From contig URGO01000103.1 in assembly GCA_900547435.1 (NCBI GenBank), forward strand, positions 1 through 11,646: a stretch of 11,646 nucleotides of DNA. Direction: 5' to 3'. The position numbers and the translations under genes were made by a program. This document shows positions 5,396 through 11,646 of this stretch, piece after piece; position 1 is the stretch's first letter; each line of letters opens with the position of its first letter. Under the pieces are notes generated by a model that saw only the letters and a list, made by a program, of their open reading frames with translations, had not been told where the DNA came from and did no database searches. This DNA is from an uncultured Parabacteroides sp. Lineage in GTDB: Bacteria; Bacteroidota; Bacteroidia; Bacteroidales; Tannerellaceae.

Positions 5396-6970
5396 ATGAA
5401 TAGTATGAAGACAGTTTGGAAAGGTGTAATAGGTATAGCTTTAATTGCAGCTGTCGGTGCAGGTACAGCTATCGGCACAAACAATTATCTGATGAGTAAG
5501 CAGCGCTATTATGTAGCGGGCGACAGCACATCGTCTGTGTTCGACCAGCCGGTTCGTTTGGTTAATTATCCTACCGTTGCAGCTGAAAATACGGACTTTA
5601 CGATTGCTGCGGAAAGTGCGGTGCATGGTGTGGTTCATATTATGGCAACGACTAATGCGGCCGAATCTTCGCGTGGGCGTTATGTCGATCCATTGGAATA
5701 TTTCTTCGGATTTGGCGGAGGCGGATTCGAGCGTCCGAAGCCCCAGCCGCGTGTCGGTTCCGGTTCGGGCGTGATTATCTCGACTGATGGGTATATCATT
5801 ACCAATAATCATGTGGTGGATGGCGCGGACGAATTGGAAGTCACTTTGAATGATAATCGGAAATTTGATGCGAAACTAATCGGGACTGACCCGGCAACGG
5901 ATATCGCTTTGATTAAGATTGAAGCAAAAGATTTGCCTACGATTCCTTTCGGCGATTCGGAAAAGCTGAAAGTCGGGGAATGGGTATTGGCGGTTGGTAA
6001 TCCATTTAACTTGACTTCGACGGTAACTGCCGGCATTGTCAGTGCTAAAGGGCGTGGGTTTGCCATGAGCGGAGATAACGACAAGAATAAAATCCAGTCG
6101 TTTATCCAGACCGATGCGGCGGTCAATCCGGGTAACAGTGGTGGTGCGCTGGTGAATACGAAGGGCGAGCTGGTCGGTATCAATACGATGATTTATTCCG
6201 AGACGGGCAATTTTGCCGGATATTCGTTTGCCGTTCCTATCAGCATCGCAGGGAAGGTAGCCAGTGACCTGAAACAATACGGGACTGTTCAACGGGCTGT
6301 CTTGGGTGTGATGATGATAGGTGTGGATGACATCATGGATATGTTGAGTTATCCGAATCTGCCGGATGAGGTCCGGAAAGAATACGAAGCCATGAAAGAG
6401 AAAATCAAAGTATCCGAAGGCGCGTATGTTTCAGAATTTGCCGAGAAGAGTGCCGCCAAAGCCGCCGGTATCGAAGAGGGCGATGTGATTGTGGCCATTA
6501 ATGATACCAAAGTCCGTTCAAGTCATGCGTTGCAAGAGCAAATCAGCAAATATCGTCCTGGCGATAAGGTGAAGGTAACGGTTAATCGCCAAGGCAAAGA
6601 GATGAACTTTAACGTCGAACTGAAGAATGCCGAAGGTAGCACCCGCGTCATTGAAGCCGCCAAAGGGAATAGCGCCGACGTATTGGGAGCCGCATTCGAG
6701 GCATTAAGCAATCAGCAGAAGCGCGAGTTGGGCGTAAGCTATGGTATCGAGGTAACCGGGTTGCTGAATGGTAAGCTGCGTGATGCCGGCATTAAGAAAG
6801 GCTTCATCATCATGATTGTCAATGACCAGAAGATTTCTACGCCGGAGCAATTGGAGAAGATGGTAGACCGCCTTTTGAAGAGTTCGACCGACGAACGTTT
6901 CTTGGTCATCAAAGGATTTTATCCGGAAAACGGACGGACAAAAATCTATGCAATCGACTTGAATGAATAA
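5396..6970 (+). CDS. htrA: periplasmic serine protease/chaperone, HtrA/DegP-DegQ family (Do-like)
   Basis: HtrA proteases degrade or refold damaged envelope proteins. The 524-residue product begins with an uncleaved anchor or signal segment (about 7-27), followed by the trypsin-like domain. The catalytic triad is visible: H139 in TNNHVV, D169 in DPATDIAL and S248 in GNSGG. A Gly/Phe-rich insert (about 98-112, EYFFGFGGGGF) lies in the LA-loop region that controls oligomer assembly in DegP. Two PDZ domains follow: PDZ1 about 300-410 and PDZ2 about 430-520 (GIKKGFIIMIVND at 465-477). An alternative start three codons downstream (ATG at 5405) is equally possible. It is followed by a hairpin at 7028-7052 and then rpoD; the pair share strand but rpoD has its own promoter. 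Complete, with no missing key residue. Confidence 0.95.
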   Translation: MNSMKTVWKGVIGIALIAAVGAGTAIGTNNYLMSKQRYYVAGDSTSSVFDQPVRLVNYPTVAAENTDFTIAAESAVHGVVHIMATTNAAESSRGRYVDPLEYFFGFGGGGFERPKPQPRVGSGSGVIISTDGYIITNNHVVDGADELEVTLNDNRKFDAKLIGTDPATDIALIKIEAKDLPTIPFGDSEKLKVGEWVLAVGNPFNLTSTVTAGIVSAKGRGFAMSGDNDKNKIQSFIQTDAAVNPGNSGGALVNTKGELVGINTMIYSETGNFAGYSFAVPISIAGKVASDLKQYGTVQRAVLGVMMIGVDDIMDMLSYPNLPDEVRKEYEAMKEKIKVSEGAYVSEFAEKSAAKAAGIEEGDVIVAINDTKVRSSHALQEQISKYRPGDKVKVTVNRQGKEMNFNVELKNAEGSTRVIEAAKGNSADVLGAAFEALSNQQKRELGVSYGIEVTGLLNGKLRDAGIKKGFIIMIVNDQKISTPEQLEKMVDRLLKSSTDERFLVIKGFYPENGRTKIYAIDLNE

Positions 6971-7027
6971 TAAAATATTCTGAAAAGACAAATTTTAAAG
7001 ATTGATTTTAGTTAAAGGTTTCTAATT

Positions 7028-7052
7028 GGCTGGGTGTCGGAGACATCCAGCC
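7028..7052 (+). terminator. hairpin after htrA, probable terminator
   Basis: GGCTGGGTGTC (7028-7038) pairs with GACATCCAGCC (7042-7052) over 11 bp with one G-U pair and a 3-base loop. The tail TCTTCCATTT is only moderately T-rich. It lies about 60 bases after the htrA stop and just before the rpoD promoter, so termination of the htrA transcript is the simplest role. Confidence 0.6.
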
Positions 7053-7075
7053 TCTTCCATTTATAGATAATGTAT

Positions 7076-7083
7076 TATCTTTG
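7076..7083 (+). promoter_or_regulatory. Bacteroidota -7 promoter element for rpoD
   Basis: TATCTTTG is a perfect TAnnTTTG match 28 bases before the rpoD ATG. The expected start of transcription near 7090 leaves a short leader of about 22 nt. No clear TTTG -33 is present at 19-21 bases. The gene product would recognise this promoter itself, so rpoD is probably autoregulated at the level of sigma availability. Confidence 0.6.
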
Positions 7084-7111
7084 TAACCCGTATTTCAATT
7101 AAATTCGCTGG

Positions 7112-7972
7112 ATGAGACAATTAAAAATTACAAAGTCCATTACCAATCGCGAAAGCGCTTCATTGGATAAGTATCTTCAGGAAATAGGCCGTGAAGATTT
7201 GATTACCGTTGAAGAGGAAGTAGAATTGGCACAGGCAATCAAAAGAGGAGACCGTAAAGCATTAGAAAAATTGACAAGAGCCAACTTGCGTTTCGTCGTT
7301 TCTGTGGCTAAACAGTATCAGAATCAAGGTTTGAGCTTGCCGGATTTGATCAATGAAGGCAATTTAGGCTTGATCAAGGCCGCTGAAAAGTTTGATGAAA
7401 CACGCGGATTCAAGTTTATTTCCTATGCTGTATGGTGGATTCGCCAATCTATCCTGCAAGCTTTGGCAGAACAGTCGCGTATCGTTCGTTTACCTTTGAA
7501 CCAGGTGGGTTCGCTGAATAAAATCAGCAAAGCATTTTCTAAATTTGAACAAGAAAACGAACGCCGTCCTTCTCCTGAGGAACTTGCGGAAGAACTGGAC
7601 ATCCCGGTGGACAAGATTTCCGATACGCTGAAAGTGTCGGGTCGCCACATTTCGGTGGATGCTCCGTTTGTAGAGGGCGAGGACAACAGCCTTTTGGATG
7701 TCTTGGTCAACGATGACGCTCCTATAGCTGACCGGTCGTTGATGAACGAATCATTATCGAAGGAAATTGATAGAGCACTTGCTACGTTAACCGAAAGAGA
7801 ATGCGAGATAATCAAAATGTTTTTCGGTATTGGGTGTCAAGAAATGACATTGGAAGAGATTGGCGACAAGTTTGGGCTCACTCGTGAGCGCGTCCGCCAG
7901 ATCAAGGAAAAAGCAATCAGAAGATTAAGACAAGGAAGTCGTAGCAAACTCTTAAAATCGTATTTAGGTTGA
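7112..7972 (+). CDS. rpoD: RNA polymerase primary sigma factor (sigma-70, Bacteroidota type)
   Basis: This directs RNA polymerase to housekeeping promoters. At 286 residues it is far shorter than E. coli sigma-70 because region 1.1 and the long non-conserved region are absent, which is characteristic of Bacteroidota (sigma-ABfr). Region 1.2 covers about 14-48 (SLDKYLQEIGREDLIT). Regions 2.1-2.4 cover about 52-125, including the core-binding NLRFVVSVAKQYQNQGL (58-74) and the DNA-melting/-10 helix FKFISYAVWWIRQSI (100-114). Region 3 spans about 130-205, and region 4 about 220-282, with the helix-turn-helix TLEEIGDKFGLTRERVRQIK (246-265). A strong intrinsic terminator follows 24 bases after the TGA. 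Complete. Confidence 0.97.
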   Translation: MRQLKITKSITNRESASLDKYLQEIGREDLITVEEEVELAQAIKRGDRKALEKLTRANLRFVVSVAKQYQNQGLSLPDLINEGNLGLIKAAEKFDETRGFKFISYAVWWIRQSILQALAEQSRIVRLPLNQVGSLNKISKAFSKFEQENERRPSPEELAEELDIPVDKISDTLKVSGRHISVDAPFVEGEDNSLLDVLVNDDAPIADRSLMNESLSKEIDRALATLTERECEIIKMFFGIGCQEMTLEEIGDKFGLTRERVRQIKEKAIRRLRQGSRSKLLKSYLG

Positions 7973-7996
7973 TTATACGAAAGAAGGTTTTTAAGG

Positions 7997-8038
7997 AAAA
8001 GGCTTTTTGCCCGCGAAAAAGGGCGAAAGGCCTTTTTT
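7997..8038 (+). terminator. intrinsic terminator of rpoD
   Basis: AAAAGGCTTTTTGCCC (7997-8012) pairs with GGGCGAAAGGCCTTTT (8021-8036) over 16 bp, including two G-U pairs, around the loop GCGAAAAA. The stem runs directly into TTTTTT. This is a textbook Rho-independent terminator. Confidence 0.92.
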
Positions 8039-8060
8039 AATTCATATTGCGAGATAAAAA

Positions 8061-8088
8061 AAGCAGCTATCCACATGGATAACTGCTT
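8061..8088 (-). terminator. intrinsic terminator of tRNA-Gly (possibly bidirectional)
   Basis: AAGCAG-TATCCA and TGGATA-CTGCTT form a nearly perfect stem with one mismatch. On the minus strand it is followed directly by a run of seven T, ending the tRNA transcript 12 bases after the CCA. On the plus strand GATTTTTT follows, so it could also back up the rpoD terminator. Confidence 0.8.
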
Positions 8089-8100
8089 GATTTTTTCAGT

Positions 8101-8176
8101 TGGAGCGGCAAACGGGACTCGAACCCGCGACCCTTAGCTTGGGAAGCTAATGCTCTACCAACTGAGCTACTGCCGC
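8101..8176 (-). tRNA. tRNA-Gly, anticodon CCC
   Basis: The minus strand folds as a complete 76-nt tRNA. It has the acceptor stem GCGGCAG/TTGCCGC with one G-U pair, the D arm GCTC-AGTTGGTA-GAGC, the anticodon arm TTAGC-TTCCCAA-GCTAA, the variable loop GGGTC and the T arm GCGGG-TTCGAGT-CCCGT. The 3' CCA is encoded. The 7-base anticodon loop places CCC at positions 34-36, so it decodes the glycine codon GGG. It is divergent from argB, with its own promoter element and terminator. Confidence 0.97.
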
Positions 8177-8186
8177 GAAAACGGTG

Positions 8187-8194
8187 CAAATATA
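8187..8194 (-). promoter_or_regulatory. -7 promoter element for tRNA-Gly
   Basis: The minus strand reads TATATTTG, a full match to TAnnTTTG, ending 10 bases before the first base of the tRNA. The predicted transcription start near 8180 leaves a 5' leader of only about 4 nt. No -33 TTTG is clear. Confidence 0.6.
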
Positions 8195-8216
8195 GTACAA
8201 ATATTTCTTTTTTTGC

Positions 8217-8224
8217 TATCTTTG
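8217..8224 (+). promoter_or_regulatory. -7 promoter element for argB
   Basis: TATCTTTG matches TAnnTTTG exactly and lies 30 bases before the argB ATG, giving a leader of about 24 nt. It is only 22 bases from the oppositely oriented tRNA-Gly element, so the two promoters overlap in their upstream regions. No arginine-operator-like palindrome was recognised. Confidence 0.6.
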
Positions 8225-8254
8225 GCACAATATTTCTGACAAAATATATTAAAT

Positions 8255-9022
8255 ATGGAAAAATTGACTTTGATTAAAGTAGGGGGTAAGATAGTGGAAG
8301 AGCCTGAAACTCTGAGACAATTGCTTCTTGATTTCTCTTCTATCGATGGATATAAAATTTTAGTGCATGGAGGTGGACGTTCTGCCACCAAGATAGCCGC
8401 AGCGTTGGGCATAGAGAGTAAAATGGTCGAAGGGCGGCGCATTACCGATACGGAAATGCTGAAAGTCGTTACGATGGTTTACGGCGGATTGGTCAATAAA
8501 AATATCGTGGCCGGATTGCAGGCTTTGCATGTCAATGCTTTGGGACTGACCGGAGCTGACATGAATATTATGCGTTCGGATAAGCGTCCGGTCAAGGAGG
8601 TAGATTATGGGTTTGTGGGCGACGTGAAAGAGGTCAACGCCGATTTGCTGGCAGCATTGATCCGGCAGGGGATTGTTCCGGTCCTGGCTCCGCTGACTCA
8701 TGACGGGAACGGAAATCTGCTGAATACAAATGCTGATACCATCGCCGCAGAAGCAGCTAAGGCTTTAGCCAAGCATTTTGAGGTAACGCTGATGTTTTGC
8801 TTTGAGAAAAAGGGGGTATTGCTGGATGAGAACGATGAGGAGAGCGTGATTCCGGAAATCGACCGGCAGAGATTCCGCACGTATGTGGAGCAGGGGATTA
8901 TCCAAGGAGGAATGATTCCGAAACTGGAAAATGCTTTTCGGGCTATCGATGCCGGAGTCAAACAGGTGGTTATCACGAAAGCCTCCGAGATACATAAACA
9001 TTCAGGGACCTATGTGTTTTAA
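8255..9022 (+). CDS. argB: acetylglutamate (or N-succinylglutamate) kinase
   Basis: ArgB phosphorylates the N-acylated glutamate in the second step of arginine synthesis in the cytoplasm. The 255-residue product has the amino-acid kinase fold. It shows LIKVGGK (6-12) with the phosphate-binding Lys8, VHGGG (37-41), the substrate-binding Arg61-Arg62 region (EGRRITD, 59-65), the LNTNADT block (156-162) and GGMIPK (218-223). Work on Bacteroides fragilis showed that it makes arginine through N-succinyl intermediates, so the natural substrate here may be N-succinylglutamate; the sequence alone does not decide. No other arginine gene is adjacent. The next gene on the strand, a double ABC ATPase, follows within a few bases and is probably co-transcribed. 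Confidence 0.93.
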   Translation: MEKLTLIKVGGKIVEEPETLRQLLLDFSSIDGYKILVHGGGRSATKIAAALGIESKMVEGRRITDTEMLKVVTMVYGGLVNKNIVAGLQALHVNALGLTGADMNIMRSDKRPVKEVDYGFVGDVKEVNADLLAALIRQGIVPVLAPLTHDGNGNLLNTNADTIAAEAAKALAKHFEVTLMFCFEKKGVLLDENDEESVIPEIDRQRFRTYVEQGIIQGGMIPKLENAFRAIDAGVKQVVITKASEIHKHSGTYVF

Positions 9023-9026
9023 TCCG

Positions 9027-10472
9027 ATGAAGGAAGAAATTGTTCATATCCGGCAAGTCGTAACCCGGTTGCCGGAGTTGCGTTTCCATTCTCCGGTGGA
9101 ATGGACGGTCCGGGAGGGCGAGCAATGGGCCGTTATCGGACCGAACGGTGCCGGGAAAACATTGCTGGCTGACCTCATGCAACGCAAGTTTGCCATTAAA
9201 GAAGGTGAGGTTGTCTATGGAGTTGAAGGCAAGGTGAGCGATATCATCAGAAGCATTGCCTTTAAAGATATTTACTCGTTGGCCGATTGTCGGAATAGTT
9301 ATTATCAGCAACGTTGGCACGCTACGGAGAATGACGATGTCCCTACGGTAGCCGATACGTTGGCGGATTATTTAGGAACAGACAATTTAAAAGAAATTCT
9401 GCAGGTTTTCGGCATTGAGGATTTGCTTCCCAAAAAGTTGATATTCCTTTCCAGCGGGGAGTTGCGCAAGTTCCTTATTGTACGTACTTTGTTGAACCGT
9501 CCCAAGATTCTGGTTTTGGATAATCCGTTTATCGGATTGGATGCTCCTTCGCGGGATATATTGGTCGAGATGCTGGAACAACTGACGCATTTGCATGGTG
9601 TTCAGGTTATTTTGTTATTATCCAATCCGAACGATATTCCAGGCATGATTACCGATGTGCTTCCGATTTCCGACCGGGTTTGCTTTCCGACCAGGAAGCG
9701 GGAAGAATTCCTGGCAGATTCTGCCTTTATACAGAAACTTTTTCCGGAACATACCGAAGCAATTGTATTGCCTGTCAATCCCGACAAGCAACCTTCAGCC
9801 CACACGGTTACCTTTAGGATGGAGCATGTATCTATCCGGTACGGAAAACGGACTATCCTGAAAGATTTGGATTGGGAGGTGCTGAATGGGGAGAAATGGG
9901 CGCTTTCCGGACCGAACGGCGCCGGCAAATCGACCCTCTTGAGCTTGGTATATGCCGATAATCCGCAATCATACGCGAATCGGCTCTACCTTTTCGACAA
10001 GAAACGGGGATCGGGCGAGAGTATTTGGGAAATTAAAAAGCGTATCGGGTATGTATCGCCGGAAATGCATCTCTATTATATGGAGAATGTCCCGACCCTG
10101 CACATTGTCGGTTCCGGATTCTTTGATTCCATTGGCCTGTTCCGCAAATGCAATGAGCAGCAAAACGAGGTGGCTTTGCGCTGGATGAAGCTGTTCGGAA
10201 TCGAACACCTGAAGGAGCGTTCGTTTTTGACTCTCTCTTCCGGTGAGCAGCGTTTGGCGTTACTGGCACGCGCATTCGTGAAGGATCCTGACCTGATTAT
10301 CCTGGACGAACCGCTTCACGGACTGGACATAAGCAACAAGAAAAGAGCGGCATCCATTATTGAAAGTTTTTGTTCCAGACCGGGAAAGACATTGATTTAC
10401 GTTACGCATTACCCCAACGAGCTTCCCCCCTGTGTAAACAAACATTTTGTCTTGAAGAAACAGGAGGAATAA
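9027..10472 (+). CDS. ABC-type ATP-binding protein with two nucleotide-binding domains (ModF-like)
   Basis: This soluble 481-residue protein contains two ABC ATPase domains and no membrane segment, the architecture of ModF/PhrA-type proteins. Domain 1 has Walker A GPNGAGKT (38-45), signature LSSGE (141-145) and Walker B ILVLDNP (161-167). Domain 2 has Walker A GPNGAGKS (295-302), signature LSSGE (403-407), Walker B LIILDEP (423-429) with the catalytic Glu428, and the switch His461 (VTHYP). In domain 1 the catalytic glutamate is Asn166 and no switch histidine is seen (LLLSNPNDIP), so one site is probably non-hydrolytic. I chose the ATG at 9027, 4 bases after the argB stop; an in-frame ATG at 9012 overlaps argB and is less likely. 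No molybdate transport genes are nearby, so the substrate and role are unknown. Confidence 0.88.
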   Translation: MKEEIVHIRQVVTRLPELRFHSPVEWTVREGEQWAVIGPNGAGKTLLADLMQRKFAIKEGEVVYGVEGKVSDIIRSIAFKDIYSLADCRNSYYQQRWHATENDDVPTVADTLADYLGTDNLKEILQVFGIEDLLPKKLIFLSSGELRKFLIVRTLLNRPKILVLDNPFIGLDAPSRDILVEMLEQLTHLHGVQVILLLSNPNDIPGMITDVLPISDRVCFPTRKREEFLADSAFIQKLFPEHTEAIVLPVNPDKQPSAHTVTFRMEHVSIRYGKRTILKDLDWEVLNGEKWALSGPNGAGKSTLLSLVYADNPQSYANRLYLFDKKRGSGESIWEIKKRIGYVSPEMHLYYMENVPTLHIVGSGFFDSIGLFRKCNEQQNEVALRWMKLFGIEHLKERSFLTLSSGEQRLALLARAFVKDPDLIILDEPLHGLDISNKKRAASIIESFCSRPGKTLIYVTHYPNELPPCVNKHFVLKKQEE

Positions 10473-10607
10473 GAAGCTGTTATGCTTGAAAAGGGCCAAA
10501 GTATGGGCGGATTAACGCTAAAATCGCTAAAATCGGGGCTTTTAGGTCTTTTTAAATAGGAGAGTCCTTGTTTTTCCTTTAATTTTGTCCGAAAAAGCAA
10601 AGAGCGC
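10473..10607 (+). other. intergenic region with 9-bp direct repeat and weak terminator
   Basis: The 9-bp word GCTAAAATC occurs twice in direct tandem (10517-10534). The second copy can pair as CTAAAA (10527-10532) with TTTTAG (10540-10545) and is followed by TCTTTTT, a weak candidate terminator for the ABC gene. The rest holds the promoter of the next gene. Confidence 0.35.
10580..10587 (+). promoter_or_regulatory. -7 promoter element for the M23 peptidase gene
   Basis: TAATTTTG is a full TAnnTTTG match 20 bases before the ATG at 10608. A start near 10594 would leave a leader of about 14 nt. No -33 TTTG at the usual distance was found. Confidence 0.55.
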
Positions 10608-11426
10608 ATGAATTTCCGTTTGAGTAAAAGTATGACAGGCCTGTTGGCCCTCTTCCTGTTTATGGGATTCCACTCCTCCGAAGCGGCCTCACCGAAGAAG
10701 CATAAGAAAAGTGTGGCGGTTCCGGAGGTCAAAGCCGATTATCCGACTACCGATATCCTTCTGCCTTTGGCCAAGTTGGCCGAATATCCTTTTTCCGGAG
10801 AATTGAATAAGATAGAATCGCCCAAAAAGCAGATAACAACCGACTTTTCGGCGCGTGAGATGAATCATGTCGGTGTGAAGGATGTAGAGCGGTTCAAGGA
10901 GAGCCAGACGGAAATTATTGATTTGTCGCAGATTCAAGAGGGAGATTATGCTTTTCCGTTGCCTGATGCCAAGGTCATCTCGCCATACGGCGGACGGCGT
11001 AAGTATCATTCGGGTTATGACTTGAAGACAGGTCCGAACGATACGATTCTGGCTGCCTTTGATGGAGTGGTACGCATGGCTAAACCTTATGCTGCTTATG
11101 GGAACGTGGTCGTCATCCGTCATTATAACGGTCTGGAGACCGTCTATAGTCATAACTCCAAGAATCTGGTGAAGCCGGGAGATGTCGTGAAAGCCGGTAC
11201 CCCTATAGCCTTGACCGGTCGGACAGGCCGTGCGACGACCGCCCATTTGCATTTTGAGGTTCGTATCAATGGCGTACACTTCAATCCGAATTATGTGTTC
11301 AATTTCAAGAAACGGACTTTGAAACGGGAGTGCCTGATATGCCGGACGAACAAGAATCATATTACCGTAAAACCGGTGCGTGCTTTGCCTTTATACCTGC
11401 TTAATGAGAAGAATCGGGAGAAGTAA
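10608..11426 (+). CDS. secreted M23 family metallopeptidase (LytM-like)
   Basis: The 272-residue product carries a Sec-type signal (about 1-27: positive start, hydrophobic core GLLALFLFMGF, cut near SSEA-A), so it acts in the periplasm or outer envelope, probably on peptidoglycan cross-links. The peptidase domain (about 115-230) has all expected zinc and catalytic residues: H134 and D138 in HSGYD, and H213 and H215 in HLHFE, with H182 in VYSHNS. The full set suggests an active endopeptidase rather than a degenerate activator such as EnvC. A linker of about 85 residues without coiled coil precedes it, and a basic tail with two cysteines (242 and 245, CLIC) follows the domain; the role of the tail is unknown. 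The start is supported by the signal peptide. No plus-strand terminator is evident downstream. Confidence 0.92.
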   Translation: MNFRLSKSMTGLLALFLFMGFHSSEAASPKKHKKSVAVPEVKADYPTTDILLPLAKLAEYPFSGELNKIESPKKQITTDFSAREMNHVGVKDVERFKESQTEIIDLSQIQEGDYAFPLPDAKVISPYGGRRKYHSGYDLKTGPNDTILAAFDGVVRMAKPYAAYGNVVVIRHYNGLETVYSHNSKNLVKPGDVVKAGTPIALTGRTGRATTAHLHFEVRINGVHFNPNYVFNFKKRTLKRECLICRTNKNHITVKPVRALPLYLLNEKNREK

Positions 11427-11434
11427 CCTATATA

Positions 11435-11462
11435 AAAAAGAAAAGGTTGTCTCACGACAACC
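11435..11462 (-). terminator. intrinsic terminator of the candidate small RNA
   Basis: GGTTGTC and GACAACC (11462-11456 and 11451-11445 on the minus strand) form a perfect 7-bp stem with the loop GTGA. It is followed on the minus strand by TTTTCTTTTTT. On the plus strand the stem is followed by AATCTTC, which is not a terminator tail, so the direction is minus. Confidence 0.75.
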
Positions 11463-11503
11463 AATCTTCATTGCTAACCTTAAATCTAATACCATGAAAA
11501 ACA
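11435..11503 (-). ncRNA. candidate small RNA, about 70 nt
   Basis: On the minus strand a perfect -7 element TACTTTTG (11516-11509) is followed about 70 bases later by a strong intrinsic terminator. No convincing reading frame lies between them. The predicted transcript starts near 11503 and ends in the T-run at about 11435. It faces the 3' end of the M23 peptidase gene, so it could overlap that mRNA and act in cis, or be an independent trans-acting RNA. Bacteroidales genomes are known to encode many short RNAs with this promoter-terminator layout; I cannot assign a family from memory. Confidence 0.5.
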
Positions 11504-11508
11504 CGATG

Positions 11509-11516
11509 CAAAAGTA
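11509..11516 (-). promoter_or_regulatory. -7 promoter element of the candidate small RNA
   Basis: The minus strand reads TACTTTTG, which fits TAnnTTTG exactly. No TTTG -33 element is seen at 19-21 bases upstream. The supporting evidence is the terminator placed about 50-70 bases downstream. Confidence 0.5.
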
Positions 11517-11553
11517 TGGTTTTTATGTTATACAGCATAATTTTTCGGCATAA

Positions 11554-11646
11554 ATCTTTCTATGTTTAACGTGCAGAGTCCAACAGCAAATGCAACATTA
11601 CGAAATATTTTTGAAAAAACACAATTTAGGAGTATCAAATTGTAGT
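11554..11646. other. right-edge sequence without recognisable features
   Basis: AT-rich sequence with no open frame, clear promoter or RNA fold that I can support. It may be the upstream region of a gene lying outside the window. Confidence 0.4.

Noticed and set aside
8931..9026. Extended start of the ABC ATPase gene inside argB
   Set aside because: The extra 32 codons overlap argB in another frame and encode sequence unlike an ABC N-terminus; the ATG at 9027 sits just after the argB stop.
11494..11553. 19-residue plus-strand open frame starting MKNTMQKYGF, possible leader peptide
   Set aside because: It lies over the predicted minus-strand promoter and small RNA, has no downstream structural gene in view, and the minus-strand signals explain the sequence better.
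1..11646. CRISPR array, transposon, prophage or defence island
   Set aside because: No spaced direct repeats of CRISPR length and no transposase, integrase, phage or restriction gene; all sizeable genes are recognisable core functions.

Overview
The window looks like a chromosomal core-gene segment from a gut-type member of Bacteroidales (Bacteroides/Parabacteroides-like). The evidence is the short primary sigma factor without region 1.1, a DUF3098 gene between ftsX and uppP, and repeated matches to the Bacteroidota -7 promoter element TAnnTTTG with no clear Shine-Dalgarno sites. Gene families were assigned from motifs read in the translated sequence; no database search was possible.

Left half, minus strand (about 1-4946). 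In the direction of transcription: ftsX (cell division/ABC-like membrane protein), a DUF3098 membrane protein, uppP (undecaprenyl-diphosphate phosphatase), truB (tRNA pseudouridine 55), queA (queuosine synthesis), folK (folate synthesis), a possible small basic protein, then a separate promoter, a leader of about 190 nt and the 5' end of metK, which runs off the left edge. Gaps from ftsX to folK are mostly short, and DUF3098/uppP share ATGA, so this is probably one operon mixing envelope, tRNA-modification and folate genes.

Middle (4947-8040). A 450-base divergent region with a 22-bp tandem repeat separates ftsX from plus-strand htrA (periplasmic serine protease with two PDZ domains). Next comes rpoD (primary sigma factor) with its own promoter and a strong terminator.

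Right half (8041-11646). A tRNA-Gly(CCC) on the minus strand is divergent from argB. argB is followed 4 bases later by a double ATP-binding ABC protein (ModF-like), then by a secreted M23 metallopeptidase with its own promoter. The right end holds a candidate minus-strand small RNA with a promoter -7 element and an intrinsic terminator.

The most striking observations are two in-frame TAA codons. One is at codon 38 of metK and one at codon 27 of uppP, each a single-base change from the expected sense codon in otherwise intact, highly conserved coding sequence. They are either sequence errors or real nonsense mutations. No wholly new defence or mobile system is visible: there is no CRISPR array, transposase, integrase or phage gene. 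The least-explained elements are the candidate small RNA, the tandem and inverted repeats in the gaps, and the metK leader.
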